NCBI RefSeq assembly: GCF_004151245.1
Contig: NZ_JUIW01000011.1
Location: 1-64,000, forward strand
From: Flavobacterium beibuense
GTDB taxonomy: Bacteria; Bacteroidota; Bacteroidia; Flavobacteriales; Flavobacteriaceae
Direction: 5' to 3'
DNA length: 64,000 nt
The translations under genes were made by a program, and so were the position numbers. The stretch's first letter is position 1, and each line of letters opens with the position of its first letter. The notes under the pieces were generated by a model that worked only from the letters and a program-made list of their open reading frames with translations, did not search any database and had not been told where the DNA came from. This document shows positions 9,055 through 17,835 of the stretch, one piece after another.

Positions 9055-11223
9055 ATGAATTCAAAATCACTGATTCTTTTAAGTTTAACTACTTGCCTAT
9101 TTATGTCCTGCCACAGAGAAAATAAAGCAGAAGTCATAGGAGAAAACAATCCGCTTCTTGCCGTATATGAAACCCCTTATGAGGTTCCTCCGTTTAACGA
9201 AATAGAAAACCATCATTTTAAGCCTGCCGTAATGGAGGCTATACAGCTACAACAAAATGAAATAGAAGCCATTACCCTTAACAGCACCAAGCCTACTTTT
9301 GCAAATACAATTGAGGCTTTAGAAAATTCAGGTAATCTGCTAAAAAGGATTACCACCCTTTTTTACAACCTTAACTCAGCTAACACCAACGACACCTTAC
9401 AGGCTATTGCCCAGGAAATAGCACCTGAACTGTCTAAGAACAATGATAACATTTACCTTAATGAAAAACTTTTCAATAAGGTAAAAACCATTTGGGATAA
9501 TCAGATAGAATTAAAATTATCGGCAGAAGAAACTAAACTCCTTGAAAGCAAATACAAGGCCTTTAAAAGAAATGGTGCTGCCCTTAATAATGAAGACAAA
9601 GATCGTTTAAGAAAGATAAACGAAGAGCTGTCTGTACTTTCTTTAAAGTTTGGTGACAATGTACTTGCCGAAAACAACAACTTTGAACTGGTTGTGGAAA
9701 ACAAAGCACAACTGGCAGGTTTACCGGAAGAGATTGTTACCGCTGCCGCAGAAGAGGCTGAAGCAAGAGGCAAAAAAGGCAAATGGGTATTTACATTACA
9801 CAACTCAAGTGTAATGCCGTTTTTACAATATGCCAAAGACAGGGAACTGAGAAAAAAAATATGGACGGCATACCAACGAAGAGGTAATAATGGCGACAAG
9901 TTTGACAATCGCAGTAATGTGGTACAGCTTGCCAACCTTAGAATGGAAAAAGCTAAGCTTTTAGGCTATAAAAACCATGCTGCCTATATACTGGAGGAAA
10001 GAATGGCAAAAACACCTGAAAATGTATATAAACTGCTGGATGAAATATGGCAGCCTGCACTTAAAAAAGCAAAACAGGAAGAAGCCGACATAAAAAAAAT
10101 GATGGTTGCCGAAGGCATTAACGATAACGTACAGCCTTATGACTGGAGGTATTATACCGAAAAGATAAGAAAACAGCGCTATGATCTGGACGAACAGGAA
10201 CTAAAGCCTTACTTTAGCCTTGACAATGTACGCGAAGGTATTTTTACAGTTACTAAAAAACTATATGGCCTGCAATACAAACAGCTTAGCAATGTGCCGG
10301 TATACCATAAGGATGTTACCGCATGGGAAGTTACTGACGAGGCAGGTATGCTTATGGGAATACTTTATATGGACTTCTACCCGCGTGCTTCTAAAAAAGG
10401 AGGCGCATGGATGACATCTTACCGTAAGGAAAAAATGGAAGGCAGTAAACGCGTAGCACCAATTATCTCTATAGTATGTAATTTTTCTAAGCCTACGGGT
10501 AATAACCCTGCCCTACTTACCTTTGATGAAACACTTACATTTTTCCATGAATTTGGACATGCATTACACGGGTTATTGTCTAACGTAAAATATGAAAGCC
10601 TTTCAGGCACCAGTGTATATACCGATTTTGTTGAGCTACCATCTCAAATAATGGAGAACTGGGCTGCTGAACCGGAAGTCCTTAAAATGTATGCTAAGCA
10701 TTACAAAACCGGAGAAGTAATACCGGATGAACTGATTGAAAAACTGCAAAAAGCTTCAACTTTTGACCAAGGATTTGCTACTGTAGAGTATCTGGCAGCT
10801 TCTTACCTTGACCTAGATTATCATACACTTACCGAACCACTAACACAAAATGTGGTTCCGTTTGAAGAAGCTTCCATGAAAAAACTGGGGTTACCTAACG
10901 CTATCATCCCTCGTTACAGAAGTACTTACTTTAACCATATCTTTAACGGCGGATATTCAGCAGGATATTACAGCTATATATGGTCGGGCGTACTGGACAC
11001 CGATGCTTTTGAAGCCTTTAAGAGCACATCTCTATTTGACGAACAGACAGCAAGGTCTTTCCGAATCAATATACTTGAAAGAGGAGGCACTGCCGATCCA
11101 ATGATACTATACAAACAGTTTAGGGGAGCTGAGCCTTCTATTGAGCCTTTGCTTAGAAAAAGAGGGCTTGACGGCAAAAAAGTAACGGTACAAAAACCAC
11201 AAACAGAAGAGACATCTCTATAA
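9055..11223 (+). CDS. dcp: M3-family metallopeptidase (dipeptidyl carboxypeptidase-like) lipoprotein
   Basis: A 722-residue zinc peptidase. The N-terminus has a lipoprotein signal with lipobox LFMSC, so the mature enzyme is probably anchored in the outer or inner membrane facing the periplasm. The M3 zinc motif HEFGH is at residues 498-502 (FFHEFGHALHG), and the downstream E-L-P-S-Q-I-M-E-N-W segment supplies the third ligand region typical of the family. Length and C-terminal GGYSAGYYSYIWS match the Dcp/oligopeptidase A group. It should cleave short peptides, often releasing C-terminal dipeptides. Single gene with its own terminator. Confidence 0.93.
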   Translation: MNSKSLILLSLTTCLFMSCHRENKAEVIGENNPLLAVYETPYEVPPFNEIENHHFKPAVMEAIQLQQNEIEAITLNSTKPTFANTIEALENSGNLLKRITTLFYNLNSANTNDTLQAIAQEIAPELSKNNDNIYLNEKLFNKVKTIWDNQIELKLSAEETKLLESKYKAFKRNGAALNNEDKDRLRKINEELSVLSLKFGDNVLAENNNFELVVENKAQLAGLPEEIVTAAAEEAEARGKKGKWVFTLHNSSVMPFLQYAKDRELRKKIWTAYQRRGNNGDKFDNRSNVVQLANLRMEKAKLLGYKNHAAYILEERMAKTPENVYKLLDEIWQPALKKAKQEEADIKKMMVAEGINDNVQPYDWRYYTEKIRKQRYDLDEQELKPYFSLDNVREGIFTVTKKLYGLQYKQLSNVPVYHKDVTAWEVTDEAGMLMGILYMDFYPRASKKGGAWMTSYRKEKMEGSKRVAPIISIVCNFSKPTGNNPALLTFDETLTFFHEFGHALHGLLSNVKYESLSGTSVYTDFVELPSQIMENWAAEPEVLKMYAKHYKTGEVIPDELIEKLQKASTFDQGFATVEYLAASYLDLDYHTLTEPLTQNVVPFEEASMKKLGLPNAIIPRYRSTYFNHIFNGGYSAGYYSYIWSGVLDTDAFEAFKSTSLFDEQTARSFRINILERGGTADPMILYKQFRGAEPSIEPLLRKRGLDGKKVTVQKPQTEETSL

Positions 11224-11228
11224 AATAA

Positions 11229-11252
11229 AAATCCCGCCTTAGGCGGGATTTT
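11229..11252. terminator. Intrinsic terminator after the M3 peptidase gene
   Basis: AAATCCCGCC-TTA-GGCGGGATTTTTA hairpin with a T run. It lies between convergent genes and may also serve the minus-strand SnoaL-like gene. Confidence 0.9.
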
Positions 11253-11269
11253 TATTTATCATAATTCCA

Positions 11270-11632
11270 TTAGCCGTGGTATACCCTTGAGGCCATAATT
11301 TTCCCGTCTTTTATTTCCAGTACCTCAGCAACATTCATATCCTCTTCCCCTTCTACCATCCTAAGGTATTCCATAAAAACGCGATCTACACAGGCAGTAA
11401 GTGTACGCACTTTATAATGTAGTGTAGGAAGCCTGTCAAAAGCATCCTGCCACCAGTCACGTAAAGCGGCCTTACCGGTAACCAGTCCATTGGTTTCGGG
11501 TCTCCTTATTTTCAGTTTCGGACTGAAATGCTCTGCAGCATCATCATACAGTTCCAAAAGTTTGTCCAGCTTTTTGGCATTAAAAGCCTCCAGCCATTTA
11601 ATAGCTATAAATTCTACTTCTTTATTACTCAT
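11270..11632 (-). CDS. Nuclear transport factor 2 / SnoaL-like family protein
   Basis: The frame opens at 11659, but that stretch overlaps a terminator hairpin. The ATG at 11630-11632 (MSNKEVEFIAIKWLEAFNAK...) is the better start and gives 120 residues. It has a small NTF2-like cone fold signature: an N-terminal helix pair (WLEAFNAKKLDKLLELYDD), H-FSP, then alternating strands ending LEIKDGKIMASRVYHG. Members bind small hydrophobic molecules or catalyse isomerisations, but no catalytic residues can be assigned here. It is a stand-alone gene behind the pseudouridine synthase terminator. Confidence 0.75.
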   Translation of the reverse strand: MSNKEVEFIAIKWLEAFNAKKLDKLLELYDDAAEHFSPKLKIRRPETNGLVTGKAALRDWWQDAFDRLPTLHYKVRTLTACVDRVFMEYLRMVEGEEDMNVAEVLEIKDGKIMASRVYHG

Positions 11633-11642
11633 TTGTGTTATC

Positions 11643-11671
11643 AAAAAATCCTGAAGCAAAACTTCAGGATT
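11643..11671 (-). terminator. Intrinsic terminator of the pseudouridine synthase gene
   Basis: On the minus strand AATCCTGAAG, loop TTTTG, CTTCAGGATT, then a T run. It follows the stop codon at 11676 by a few bases and overlaps the 5' extension of the SnoaL-like frame, which argues for that gene's downstream start. Confidence 0.85.
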
Positions 11672-11675
11672 GGGG

Positions 11676-12587
11676 TTATATATTCTTAAGGTTTATTACC
11701 TCCTGTTCTGTTAAGAACCTCCAGTTACCTCTTGGCAGGTTCTTTTTGGTTAACCCTGCAAAAGATACCCTGTCCACTTTAAGTACATCATACTTAAAGC
11801 TTTCAAAAATAGCCCTCACCACTTTTACGTTAGGCGTTCTTAGTTTTAGACCTATTTCCGTTTTTGGCTGATCATCTATATAGCTTATTTCATCTATAAA
11901 CAATCTGTGTCCGTCAAGCGTAACACCTCCACTTATTTTTTCAAGGTCTTCAAACTTAAGATTTTTATCTAAAGACACCTGATAAATCTTGAACGACTTT
12001 TGGTTTGGCTGATTGAACTTACGCACCATATCGGTATCGTTAGTAAATATAAGCAAACCAGTAGTATTTCTGTCCATCCTGCCTATAGGCTGTATACTGG
12101 CTTTGGTAGCCATACGCACAAGCTCCATAACATTACGCATGTCTTTACCTTCATCTCCCGATGTAGCAAAGTTTTTAGGCTTGTTTAAAAGTATATATTC
12201 TTTTTTCTCAGGAATAATTTTAACACCGTCAAACTCAACCTTATCAGTAATCTTTACCTTGTAACCCATCTCAGTCACAACCTGTCCGTTCACTTTTACG
12301 TTTCCTGAACTGATATAAAGATCGGCATCCCTGCGTGAGCACATGCCTGAATTAGCTATATATTTATTAAGCCTAAGCTCATCTGACTGTTTAACCGTTT
12401 TAGGTTTTGGTGCAGCCGTTTTCTTTTCGTATGGTTTATTACCGTAAGGCTTTTTATCGCCCGATGCCGGTTTATCAAATGATGGTTTTTTACTATTTCC
12501 GCCGGGACGTGAAGTATTGCCGCCCGTTCTCTTCCTGTCACTACCTCCGTTACCGGATGTATTGCCTCTCCTGTTATTGTTATTCAT
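11676..12587 (-). CDS. RluB/RsuA-family rRNA pseudouridine synthase
   Basis: Converts a uridine in rRNA to pseudouridine. I place the start at ATG 12585-12587 (MNNNNRRGN), because the -7 promoter element at 12603-12610 lies inside the longer frame that opens at 12605. The first about 90 residues are a low-complexity basic tail rich in N, G, K, P and S, as often seen in Bacteroidota homologues. An S4 RNA-binding domain follows (LRLNKYIANSGMCSRRDADL). The catalytic domain contains the Asp motif GRMDRNTTGLLIFTND and a KNFATSGDE segment. Whether the target matches E. coli RluB, RluE or RsuA cannot be told from sequence. Confidence 0.88.
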   Translation of the reverse strand: MNNNNRRGNTSGNGGSDRKRTGGNTSRPGGNSKKPSFDKPASGDKKPYGNKPYEKKTAAPKPKTVKQSDELRLNKYIANSGMCSRRDADLYISSGNVKVNGQVVTEMGYKVKITDKVEFDGVKIIPEKKEYILLNKPKNFATSGDEGKDMRNVMELVRMATKASIQPIGRMDRNTTGLLIFTNDTDMVRKFNQPNQKSFKIYQVSLDKNLKFEDLEKISGGVTLDGHRLFIDEISYIDDQPKTEIGLKLRTPNVKVVRAIFESFKYDVLKVDRVSFAGLTKKNLPRGNWRFLTEQEVINLKNI

Positions 12588-12602
12588 CTGATTTATTTTT
12601 TG

Positions 12603-12610
12603 CAAAGATA
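12603..12610 (-). promoter_or_regulatory. Candidate -7 element for the pseudouridine synthase gene
   Basis: TATCTTTG on the minus strand. It overlaps the 5' end of the longest frame, so transcription would start after the upstream ATG. This decides for the start at 12587. Confidence 0.5.
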
Positions 12611-12612
12611 GA

Positions 12613-13533
12613 TTAAATAGCCGATAAAAGCTTCCTGCCGTGAACTAAAACAACAGGATCTATAAGTACTATACTAAATACCCCTGCCACAATAAGAAAC
12701 TTAAGTACATTATGCAGCAGTAAATAATCTTTTTGGGTATGGGCTTTCCATAATTTAATAAGGAAATATACAATTACTATCATTCCGCCATAAAAGTAAA
12801 TATCCATATAGCCTACATCATATATCTCTATTAAAAGAAATACGGGAATAACAGTTAAAAAAGTAAGCAGCATGATTATGCTTTTAGCTACTTTTTCTCC
12901 ATATAAAACAGGTATAGTTTTGTAATTGGCAACCAAATCGCCTTTTATATTTTCAAGATCTTTTATAATCTCGCGGGTAAGTATAAGCAGATACAGAAAT
13001 GTGGCATGCGCAAAGATTACCTGATAAAAATTCTTAAAATACATAAGTATACCGAAGAAAGGTAGTACTGCCAGCAAGGCTGCCGTTAAGTTGCCTATTA
13101 TAGCATACTTTTTAAGCTTATGCGAATAGAACCATATAAGGAATATATAGCCTGCAAAGAAGAAGGCTGCCCTCCATGAAACTAAAAAAGCTATAAGGGT
13201 AGCTAGTATATTAAGGGTAAAATAAACCTTTAGTTTTGTTTGCTGACTTACAAGCCTGTCCAGCATTGATTTGTTGGGGCGGTTTATAAGATCCTTTTGG
13301 GCATCGTAAAAATTATTGATAATATATCCCGATGCTATTGAGAGCGTTGATGCCAGCACTATAAGGAAAAGGTCTAAATCCAGTATAACATCAAGGGCAC
13401 GCTCTTCGGGAGCGAGTATAAATATAGCCGAAAGGTATTGTGCTAAAGCAATAACAGGAATGTTATAGCCTCGCACCACGGAAAACAAGCTGAGAATTTT
13501 CATCAGTGTCAATCTTGTTTTCCTTGATGCCAT
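12613..13533 (-). CDS. UbiA-family prenyltransferase (geranylgeranylglycerol-phosphate transferase-like)
   Basis: A 306-residue integral membrane protein with about eight to nine hydrophobic segments. The first Asp-rich motif reads NNFYDAQKDLINRPNK (the UbiA NDxxD region). The second region is LTREIIKDLENIKGD. UbiA enzymes attach a polyprenyl chain to an acceptor in the membrane. This subtype is usually annotated as the archaeal-type ether-lipid enzyme in Bacteroidota, but its true acceptor is unproven. The gene lies just upstream of the pseudouridine synthase gene and downstream of mevalonate kinase and decarboxylase on the same strand, which fits a role using isoprenoid products. Confidence 0.82.
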   Translation of the reverse strand: MASRKTRLTLMKILSLFSVVRGYNIPVIALAQYLSAIFILAPEERALDVILDLDLFLIVLASTLSIASGYIINNFYDAQKDLINRPNKSMLDRLVSQQTKLKVYFTLNILATLIAFLVSWRAAFFFAGYIFLIWFYSHKLKKYAIIGNLTAALLAVLPFFGILMYFKNFYQVIFAHATFLYLLILTREIIKDLENIKGDLVANYKTIPVLYGEKVAKSIIMLLTFLTVIPVFLLIEIYDVGYMDIYFYGGMIVIVYFLIKLWKAHTQKDYLLLHNVLKFLIVAGVFSIVLIDPVVLVHGRKLLSAI

Positions 13534-13645
13534 AGGTATATAAAGGTTTTTACATTAAACTTTTTTGAGGAGCAAATATTGCTTCAATACGTAAATATAA
13601 AAACGTAAAGGTTTACTTATAAATAAAATAGCAGATTTTTTTATC

Positions 13646-14584
13646 TTAAAACTGATAAACCACTTCTACCTTATGTCCTTGTAAAGCGTTTTTAGCCTTA
13701 TCTATATCTTCGGTAAAGCCCAGGATATAACCTCCGCCTCCCGAACCGCAAAGCTTAAGATAGTAGTCGTTTGATTCAATCCCTTTTTGCCATAACTCAT
13801 GGAAACCTTCCGGAATCATAGGCTTAAAGTTATTGAATACCACTTTAGAAAGTTCTTTAGTGTTATTGATAAGTGATTTTACATCCCCGTGAAGGAAGTT
13901 ATCAATACATGCATCTGTATACTTAAGGAACTGGGTTTTCACCATATTACGGAAACCTTTATCCTTAAGGCTCTCCATAAATATTTGCACCATAGGTGCT
14001 GTTTCCTTAACGATACCAGAGTCCAGTAAAAACACTGCCCCCTTACCTTCAAGGTTTTGCATTGGTATACCGGTAGCCTCAATATTATCGTGAGAATTGA
14101 TAAGTATAGGAAGACTCAGGTAGCTGTTAAGCGGGTCAAGCCCAGAGCTTGTTCCGTGAAAATAAGATTCCATTTTACTGAAAATCTTTTTGAGCTGCAT
14201 CAGCTTTTCACGTGTTAGGTTTTCCAGAACTGTAATCTTGTTATTGGCATACTGGTCATAAATAGCCGCTACAAGCGCACCACTACTTCCTATACCATAA
14301 CCCTGCGGTATACTGGAGTCAAAATACATTCCTGCCTCTACATTACGATGTAAGCTGTCAAAATCAAAAGTTACCAGTTCAGGATTTTCCTGCTGCATCT
14401 TTTCAAGATAAGCAACAAAGCCTTTTAATTTTTCATTCGATTTTTTTGCAAGCTCGGTATCGGTCTCAGTCAGCCTTAAGCCTCCGTTATAAAAGTTATA
14501 CGGAATAGCTAATCCTTTGGAGCCCTTGTTAATGCCATGTTCTCCAAACAGAAGTATTTTAGAATAAAATAAAGGTCCTTTCAT
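13646..14584 (-). CDS. mvk: Mevalonate kinase (GHMP kinase family)
   Basis: A 312-residue GHMP kinase. The N-terminus SKILLFGEHGI matches the mevalonate kinase start, the ATP-binding loop is PQGYGIGSSGALVAA, and the third motif is KLCGSGGGGYILGF near the C-terminus. It phosphorylates mevalonate (or, less likely, phosphomevalonate) in isoprenoid synthesis. It sits 57 bp downstream of the diphosphomevalonate decarboxylase gene on the same strand, and the two probably form an operon. Only one kinase is present here. The second kinase needed for the classical pathway is not in the window. Confidence 0.85.
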   Translation of the reverse strand: MKGPLFYSKILLFGEHGINKGSKGLAIPYNFYNGGLRLTETDTELAKKSNEKLKGFVAYLEKMQQENPELVTFDFDSLHRNVEAGMYFDSSIPQGYGIGSSGALVAAIYDQYANNKITVLENLTREKLMQLKKIFSKMESYFHGTSSGLDPLNSYLSLPILINSHDNIEATGIPMQNLEGKGAVFLLDSGIVKETAPMVQIFMESLKDKGFRNMVKTQFLKYTDACIDNFLHGDVKSLINNTKELSKVVFNNFKPMIPEGFHELWQKGIESNDYYLKLCGSGGGGYILGFTEDIDKAKNALQGHKVEVVYQF

Positions 14585-14641
14585 CAGGATATATTTTTAT
14601 TAAAGGTAATTAAAAAACCGCAGATTTCCTAAATTATTGCC

Positions 14642-15727
14642 TTAAGCTATCTGTTGTGCACCATTACCAATTTCGTCGCAAATGTACTGACTGTTTTGAC
14701 AATAGGCAACTAATTCATTCTTAATAAATTCCAAAACTTTTACTTTATCGTTTTCAGGATACAGCACATGCACATTAGCACCTGCATCCAGTGTAAAGCA
14801 TACAGGAACAGCAGTTTCTCTCCTAAACTTCCATATCCTGTTAATGATTTCCAGTGTATTAGGTTTCATCAGTATAAAATAAGGCATAGATGTCATCATC
14901 ATACTGTGCAACGTTAGGGCTTCACTTTCGGTAATACTGATAAAGCTTTCCAGATCGCCACTTACTAATGCTTCCTTAATCTTACTAAGATTATCATGTG
15001 CCTGTTCAAAACGCTGTTTTGCAAACGGATGACCATGCATAAGGTCATGACCTACCGTACTGGAAACCTGTTTCTCTCCCTTATCTACCAATAGGATGGT
15101 ATCCTGATAGTTTTTAAAGTTATCATGTATTACATACGGAAATGTCACTCCATACAGATTTGAACTCTCCTCAAAACCCTTATGTTCGCCCCAAACCACA
15201 ACATTGCCTTTTACACTTCTACAGGCACTGCCCGAACCTAAACGCGCTAAAAATGAAGCCTTCTTGTAAAAATAAGTATCATCCATAGCAGGATTAAGCA
15301 GTCTTTCCATACTCATAAAGTTCATAGCCAAAGCCGCCATGCCGGAAGCCGAAGATGCTATACCCGAACTGTGCGGAAATGTGTTCTGGGTATCAATAGT
15401 AAAATGATATTCTTTTAAGAAAGGAAGATACTCTTCCACTCTTTGCAGGAATTTTTCAATCTTAGGACGAAAATCCGGCTTGGATTTTCCTTCAAAAAGC
15501 AAGTCGAACGAAAAGCTTCCGTTGTTCTCTTTCTTCTCAAAACCAAGTTTTGTTATCGTCTTACAGTTGTTAAGGGTAAAACTAACCGAAGGGTTGGCAG
15601 GAATCTGGTTCTCTTTTTTACCCCAGTACTTTACAAGTGCAATATTACTGGGTGCGCTCCATTCAAAACTTCCGGTTTGCATAAAAGAGGTATATTGTTT
15701 AGGAATAAAATCCTTTTCAGACAGCAT
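14642..15727 (-). CDS. mvaD: Diphosphomevalonate decarboxylase
   Basis: A 361-residue GHMP-superfamily enzyme that makes isopentenyl diphosphate from diphosphomevalonate with ATP. Diagnostic segments are SAPSNIALVKYWGKK near residue 22, PHSSGIASSASGMAALA (phosphate loop), SGSACRS (catalytic-region Arg) and FTLDAGANVHVL (catalytic Asp). Both key residues of the decarboxylase reaction appear to be kept. It is first in the minus-strand mevalonate cluster, with a promoter at 15743-15750. Confidence 0.92.
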   Translation of the reverse strand: MLSEKDFIPKQYTSFMQTGSFEWSAPSNIALVKYWGKKENQIPANPSVSFTLNNCKTITKLGFEKKENNGSFSFDLLFEGKSKPDFRPKIEKFLQRVEEYLPFLKEYHFTIDTQNTFPHSSGIASSASGMAALAMNFMSMERLLNPAMDDTYFYKKASFLARLGSGSACRSVKGNVVVWGEHKGFEESSNLYGVTFPYVIHDNFKNYQDTILLVDKGEKQVSSTVGHDLMHGHPFAKQRFEQAHDNLSKIKEALVSGDLESFISITESEALTLHSMMMTSMPYFILMKPNTLEIINRIWKFRRETAVPVCFTLDAGANVHVLYPENDKVKVLEFIKNELVAYCQNSQYICDEIGNGAQQIA

Positions 15728-15742
15728 ATCTTAAAATTTATA

Positions 15743-15750
15743 CAAAGATA
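15743..15750 (-). promoter_or_regulatory. Candidate -7 element for the mevalonate operon
   Basis: TATCTTTG on the minus strand, 16 nt before the mvaD start codon. It is a good TAnnTTTG match without a clear -33 partner. Confidence 0.5.
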
Positions 15751-15783
15751 GTTTTTTATAGAAATATTACATTTTTGTTTTAT

Positions 15784-15791
15784 TAACTTTG
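15784..15791 (+). promoter_or_regulatory. Candidate -7 element for tspO
   Basis: TAACTTTG, 26 nt before the ATG at 15818. It is divergent from the mevalonate promoter, and no convincing -33 element is seen. Confidence 0.4.
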
Positions 15792-15817
15792 GTTAAAACC
15801 CCAAACCACATCAATCA

Positions 15818-16294
15818 ATGACAAAAGCTTTCAGGATAATTGGAATGGTATTGCTTTGCCTCGCCATTGGATATTTAGGAAGTAAAATAACTGTTGAAAG
15901 TGTACAGACCTGGTATCCTACACTTGAAAAACCAAGCTTTAATCCGCCTAACTGGTTGTTTGCACCCGTATGGACCACACTCTATATCATAATGGGTATT
16001 GCTGCCGGAATTGTATGGAATAAAATTGCCATAGATGAGAAATCGGTAAAAAGGGGAATGACTTTCTTTTTTGCACAACTGGGACTTAACCTGCTGTGGT
16101 CTTATCTTTTTTTCGGACTTAAAAATCCCCTACTGGGTTTATTTGACATTATATTACTGTGGCTTTTTATATATGAAACCATGGCGCAGTTTAACAAAGT
16201 AAGTAAAACAGCTACCTACCTGTTTATACCATATATGCTCTGGGTAAGCTTTGCTACAATATTAAATGCTTCGATATGGTGGCTTAACCGATAA
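15818..16294 (+). CDS. tspO: TspO/MBR-family membrane protein
   Basis: A 158-residue protein with five membrane helices. The family signature is clear: WYPTLEKPSFNPPNWLFAPV followed by WTTLYIIMGIAAGIVW, then LNLLWSYLFFGLKNP and WVSFATILNASIWWLN. TspO proteins bind porphyrins and other hydrophobic ligands and are linked to tetrapyrrole and stress physiology. The role here is unknown. Single gene divergent from mvaD. Confidence 0.92.
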   Translation: MTKAFRIIGMVLLCLAIGYLGSKITVESVQTWYPTLEKPSFNPPNWLFAPVWTTLYIIMGIAAGIVWNKIAIDEKSVKRGMTFFFAQLGLNLLWSYLFFGLKNPLLGLFDIILLWLFIYETMAQFNKVSKTATYLFIPYMLWVSFATILNASIWWLNR

Positions 16295-16393
16295 GCCTAA
16301 GATGTTAAAATATATTCCTGTTAGTTAAAAAAACGCAACCATCCGTTTTAATTCTCATCTTATAAAAAGATTGATTAATATAATTTGAAGATT

Positions 16394-17083
16394 ATGAAGG
16401 TTAGATTTTTTAAAGTAATAATGGCTGCAGCCTCATTACTGCTGTTGGGATCATGTAATGTAGACGATGACTACACTTACTACTATCCAAGCAATAACAT
16501 AGCATTGGGTATAATTGCCAATGCGAGTCCCGATTCTGACGGACTATTTTTTTATGCCGACCAGAATGATATAAACCAAAATCCGCTTGAATACACAAAT
16601 GCTGCCGGGTATTATAACTTCTATCTGGGCGACCGCACTTTCAGCATCCAGGATTCTGACGGACACGAGCTTACCACTCTTGATAAAACACTAACTGCGG
16701 GAGACTTTTTTACCCTTTTTGCAGTAAATAACTTTGATGAAATTGAACTTGTAGCCTATGATGATATTCTGGAATATCCGGCTGTAAATCATGCGGGGAT
16801 TCGTTTTATAAACCTTTCTCCTGATGCCCCGGCTATTAACATCGCTACCGAAACAGATGATCTTGCAACTGCACTTGAATTTAAACAGGCTACCGATTTT
16901 ATGGAAATTCCGGCAGGAACATATAACATTACTTATACTGATAGTAACGACACTACACTATACACTGATGTAGATATGGTTTTTACAGCCGGAAAGATAT
17001 ATACCATATACACTAAAGGTTATGTAACACCTCCTGCTGGAAGTGAAGATACTTTCAGCACCAAAAGGATGAGAAATTACTAA
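16394..17083 (+). CDS. DUF4397-type lipoprotein
   Basis: The upstream TTG at 16385 is in frame, but the ATG at 16394 starts a standard lipoprotein signal (MKVRFFKVIMAAASLLLLGSC), giving 229 residues with lipobox LLGSC. The mature part has two repeats resembling DUF4397: one around ALGIIANASPDSDGLFFYAD and one around HAGIRFINLSPDAPAINIA. Both are followed by a G-x-Y-N/F strand. Predicted to sit on the outer membrane. Function is unknown. It has its own terminator. Confidence 0.78.
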   Translation: MKVRFFKVIMAAASLLLLGSCNVDDDYTYYYPSNNIALGIIANASPDSDGLFFYADQNDINQNPLEYTNAAGYYNFYLGDRTFSIQDSDGHELTTLDKTLTAGDFFTLFAVNNFDEIELVAYDDILEYPAVNHAGIRFINLSPDAPAINIATETDDLATALEFKQATDFMEIPAGTYNITYTDSNDTTLYTDVDMVFTAGKIYTIYTKGYVTPPAGSEDTFSTKRMRNY

Positions 17084-17114
17084 ACAAACAGGCATCTCAA
17101 TATTAAACTACATT

Positions 17115-17140
17115 AAAAGCCCCTCAAGTAGGGGCTTTTT
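17115..17140. terminator. Intrinsic terminator after the DUF4397 gene
   Basis: AAAGCCCCT, loop CAAGT, AGGGGCTTTTT. Confidence 0.88.
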
Positions 17141-17222
17141 CATTTAAAAATTTTAATTATTTTTATTGCTGAGTTAGTTTAACCCAAACGATATTGTATT
17201 GTATTTGAAAAGATTAACAACC

Positions 17223-17777
17223 ATGAAAAACCTGTTCTGGATAATATTGCTTTTTTTACCAATAGTATCATTCTCACAATCAAAGAGTAGTGCTGCTTTC
17301 TTCAATTTTTTAGTTATGTACAAGGGAGCACCACCTTCCGGTGTAAAGATATATTCTTACCCCGGCACCCTTAAAGGATATGTTTTATATGATTGTAAGC
17401 GAATAGATGCTGATTTTACTCTAAAGAACAACTTCATTAAATTTCAAAAGGATAGTATTTATGTAGGTGACAAAAAAATGAGTTATCTTGAATTAAAGGA
17501 TGAAGAGAATACATTTAAATTTGAAAGAATCAGCAGCCATAGTGGGCTTAGCCGCGTGGTTACTGATACTCTTGATTTCAGGATTTATGAGAATTTCAAT
17601 TTGTCTCAGGAGATTAATAAAAGGAAAATCTTTTTTAAATATAAAGACGAATATTATGTAGTCAGGAAATCCATTTTCAGGCGTATTGATACCAGCATAC
17701 TAAAAACATTAGATGAAATTGACTTTGAAGACCCGGCTTTAAAACAACTTGCAATAGCAAGACTACAACTACAATAA
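17223..17777 (+). CDS. Hypothetical secreted protein
   Basis: I do not recognise a family. The frame opens at a TTG (17199), but the ATG at 17223 begins a clean signal peptide (MKNLFWIILLFLPIVSFSQ), giving 184 residues. The mature protein is mixed alpha/beta, rich in K, D and aromatic residues, with a segment KIYSYPGTLKGYVLYDCKRI and an acidic end (LDEIDFEDPALKQL). It has one cysteine. It is flanked by terminators on both sides, so it is transcribed alone. Confidence 0.65.
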   Translation: MKNLFWIILLFLPIVSFSQSKSSAAFFNFLVMYKGAPPSGVKIYSYPGTLKGYVLYDCKRIDADFTLKNNFIKFQKDSIYVGDKKMSYLELKDEENTFKFERISSHSGLSRVVTDTLDFRIYENFNLSQEINKRKIFFKYKDEYYVVRKSIFRRIDTSILKTLDEIDFEDPALKQLAIARLQLQ

Positions 17778-17781
17778 TTAT

Positions 17782-17808
17782 AAAAAGCCCCTCAATGAGG
17801 GGCTTTTT
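17782..17808. terminator. Bidirectional terminator
   Basis: AAAAAGCCCCTCA-A-TGAGGGGCTTTTT is a near-perfect dyad with A and T runs on both sides. It lies between convergent genes. Confidence 0.9.
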
Positions 17809-17835
17809 CACATAAAAAAGATATATAAACGCAGA

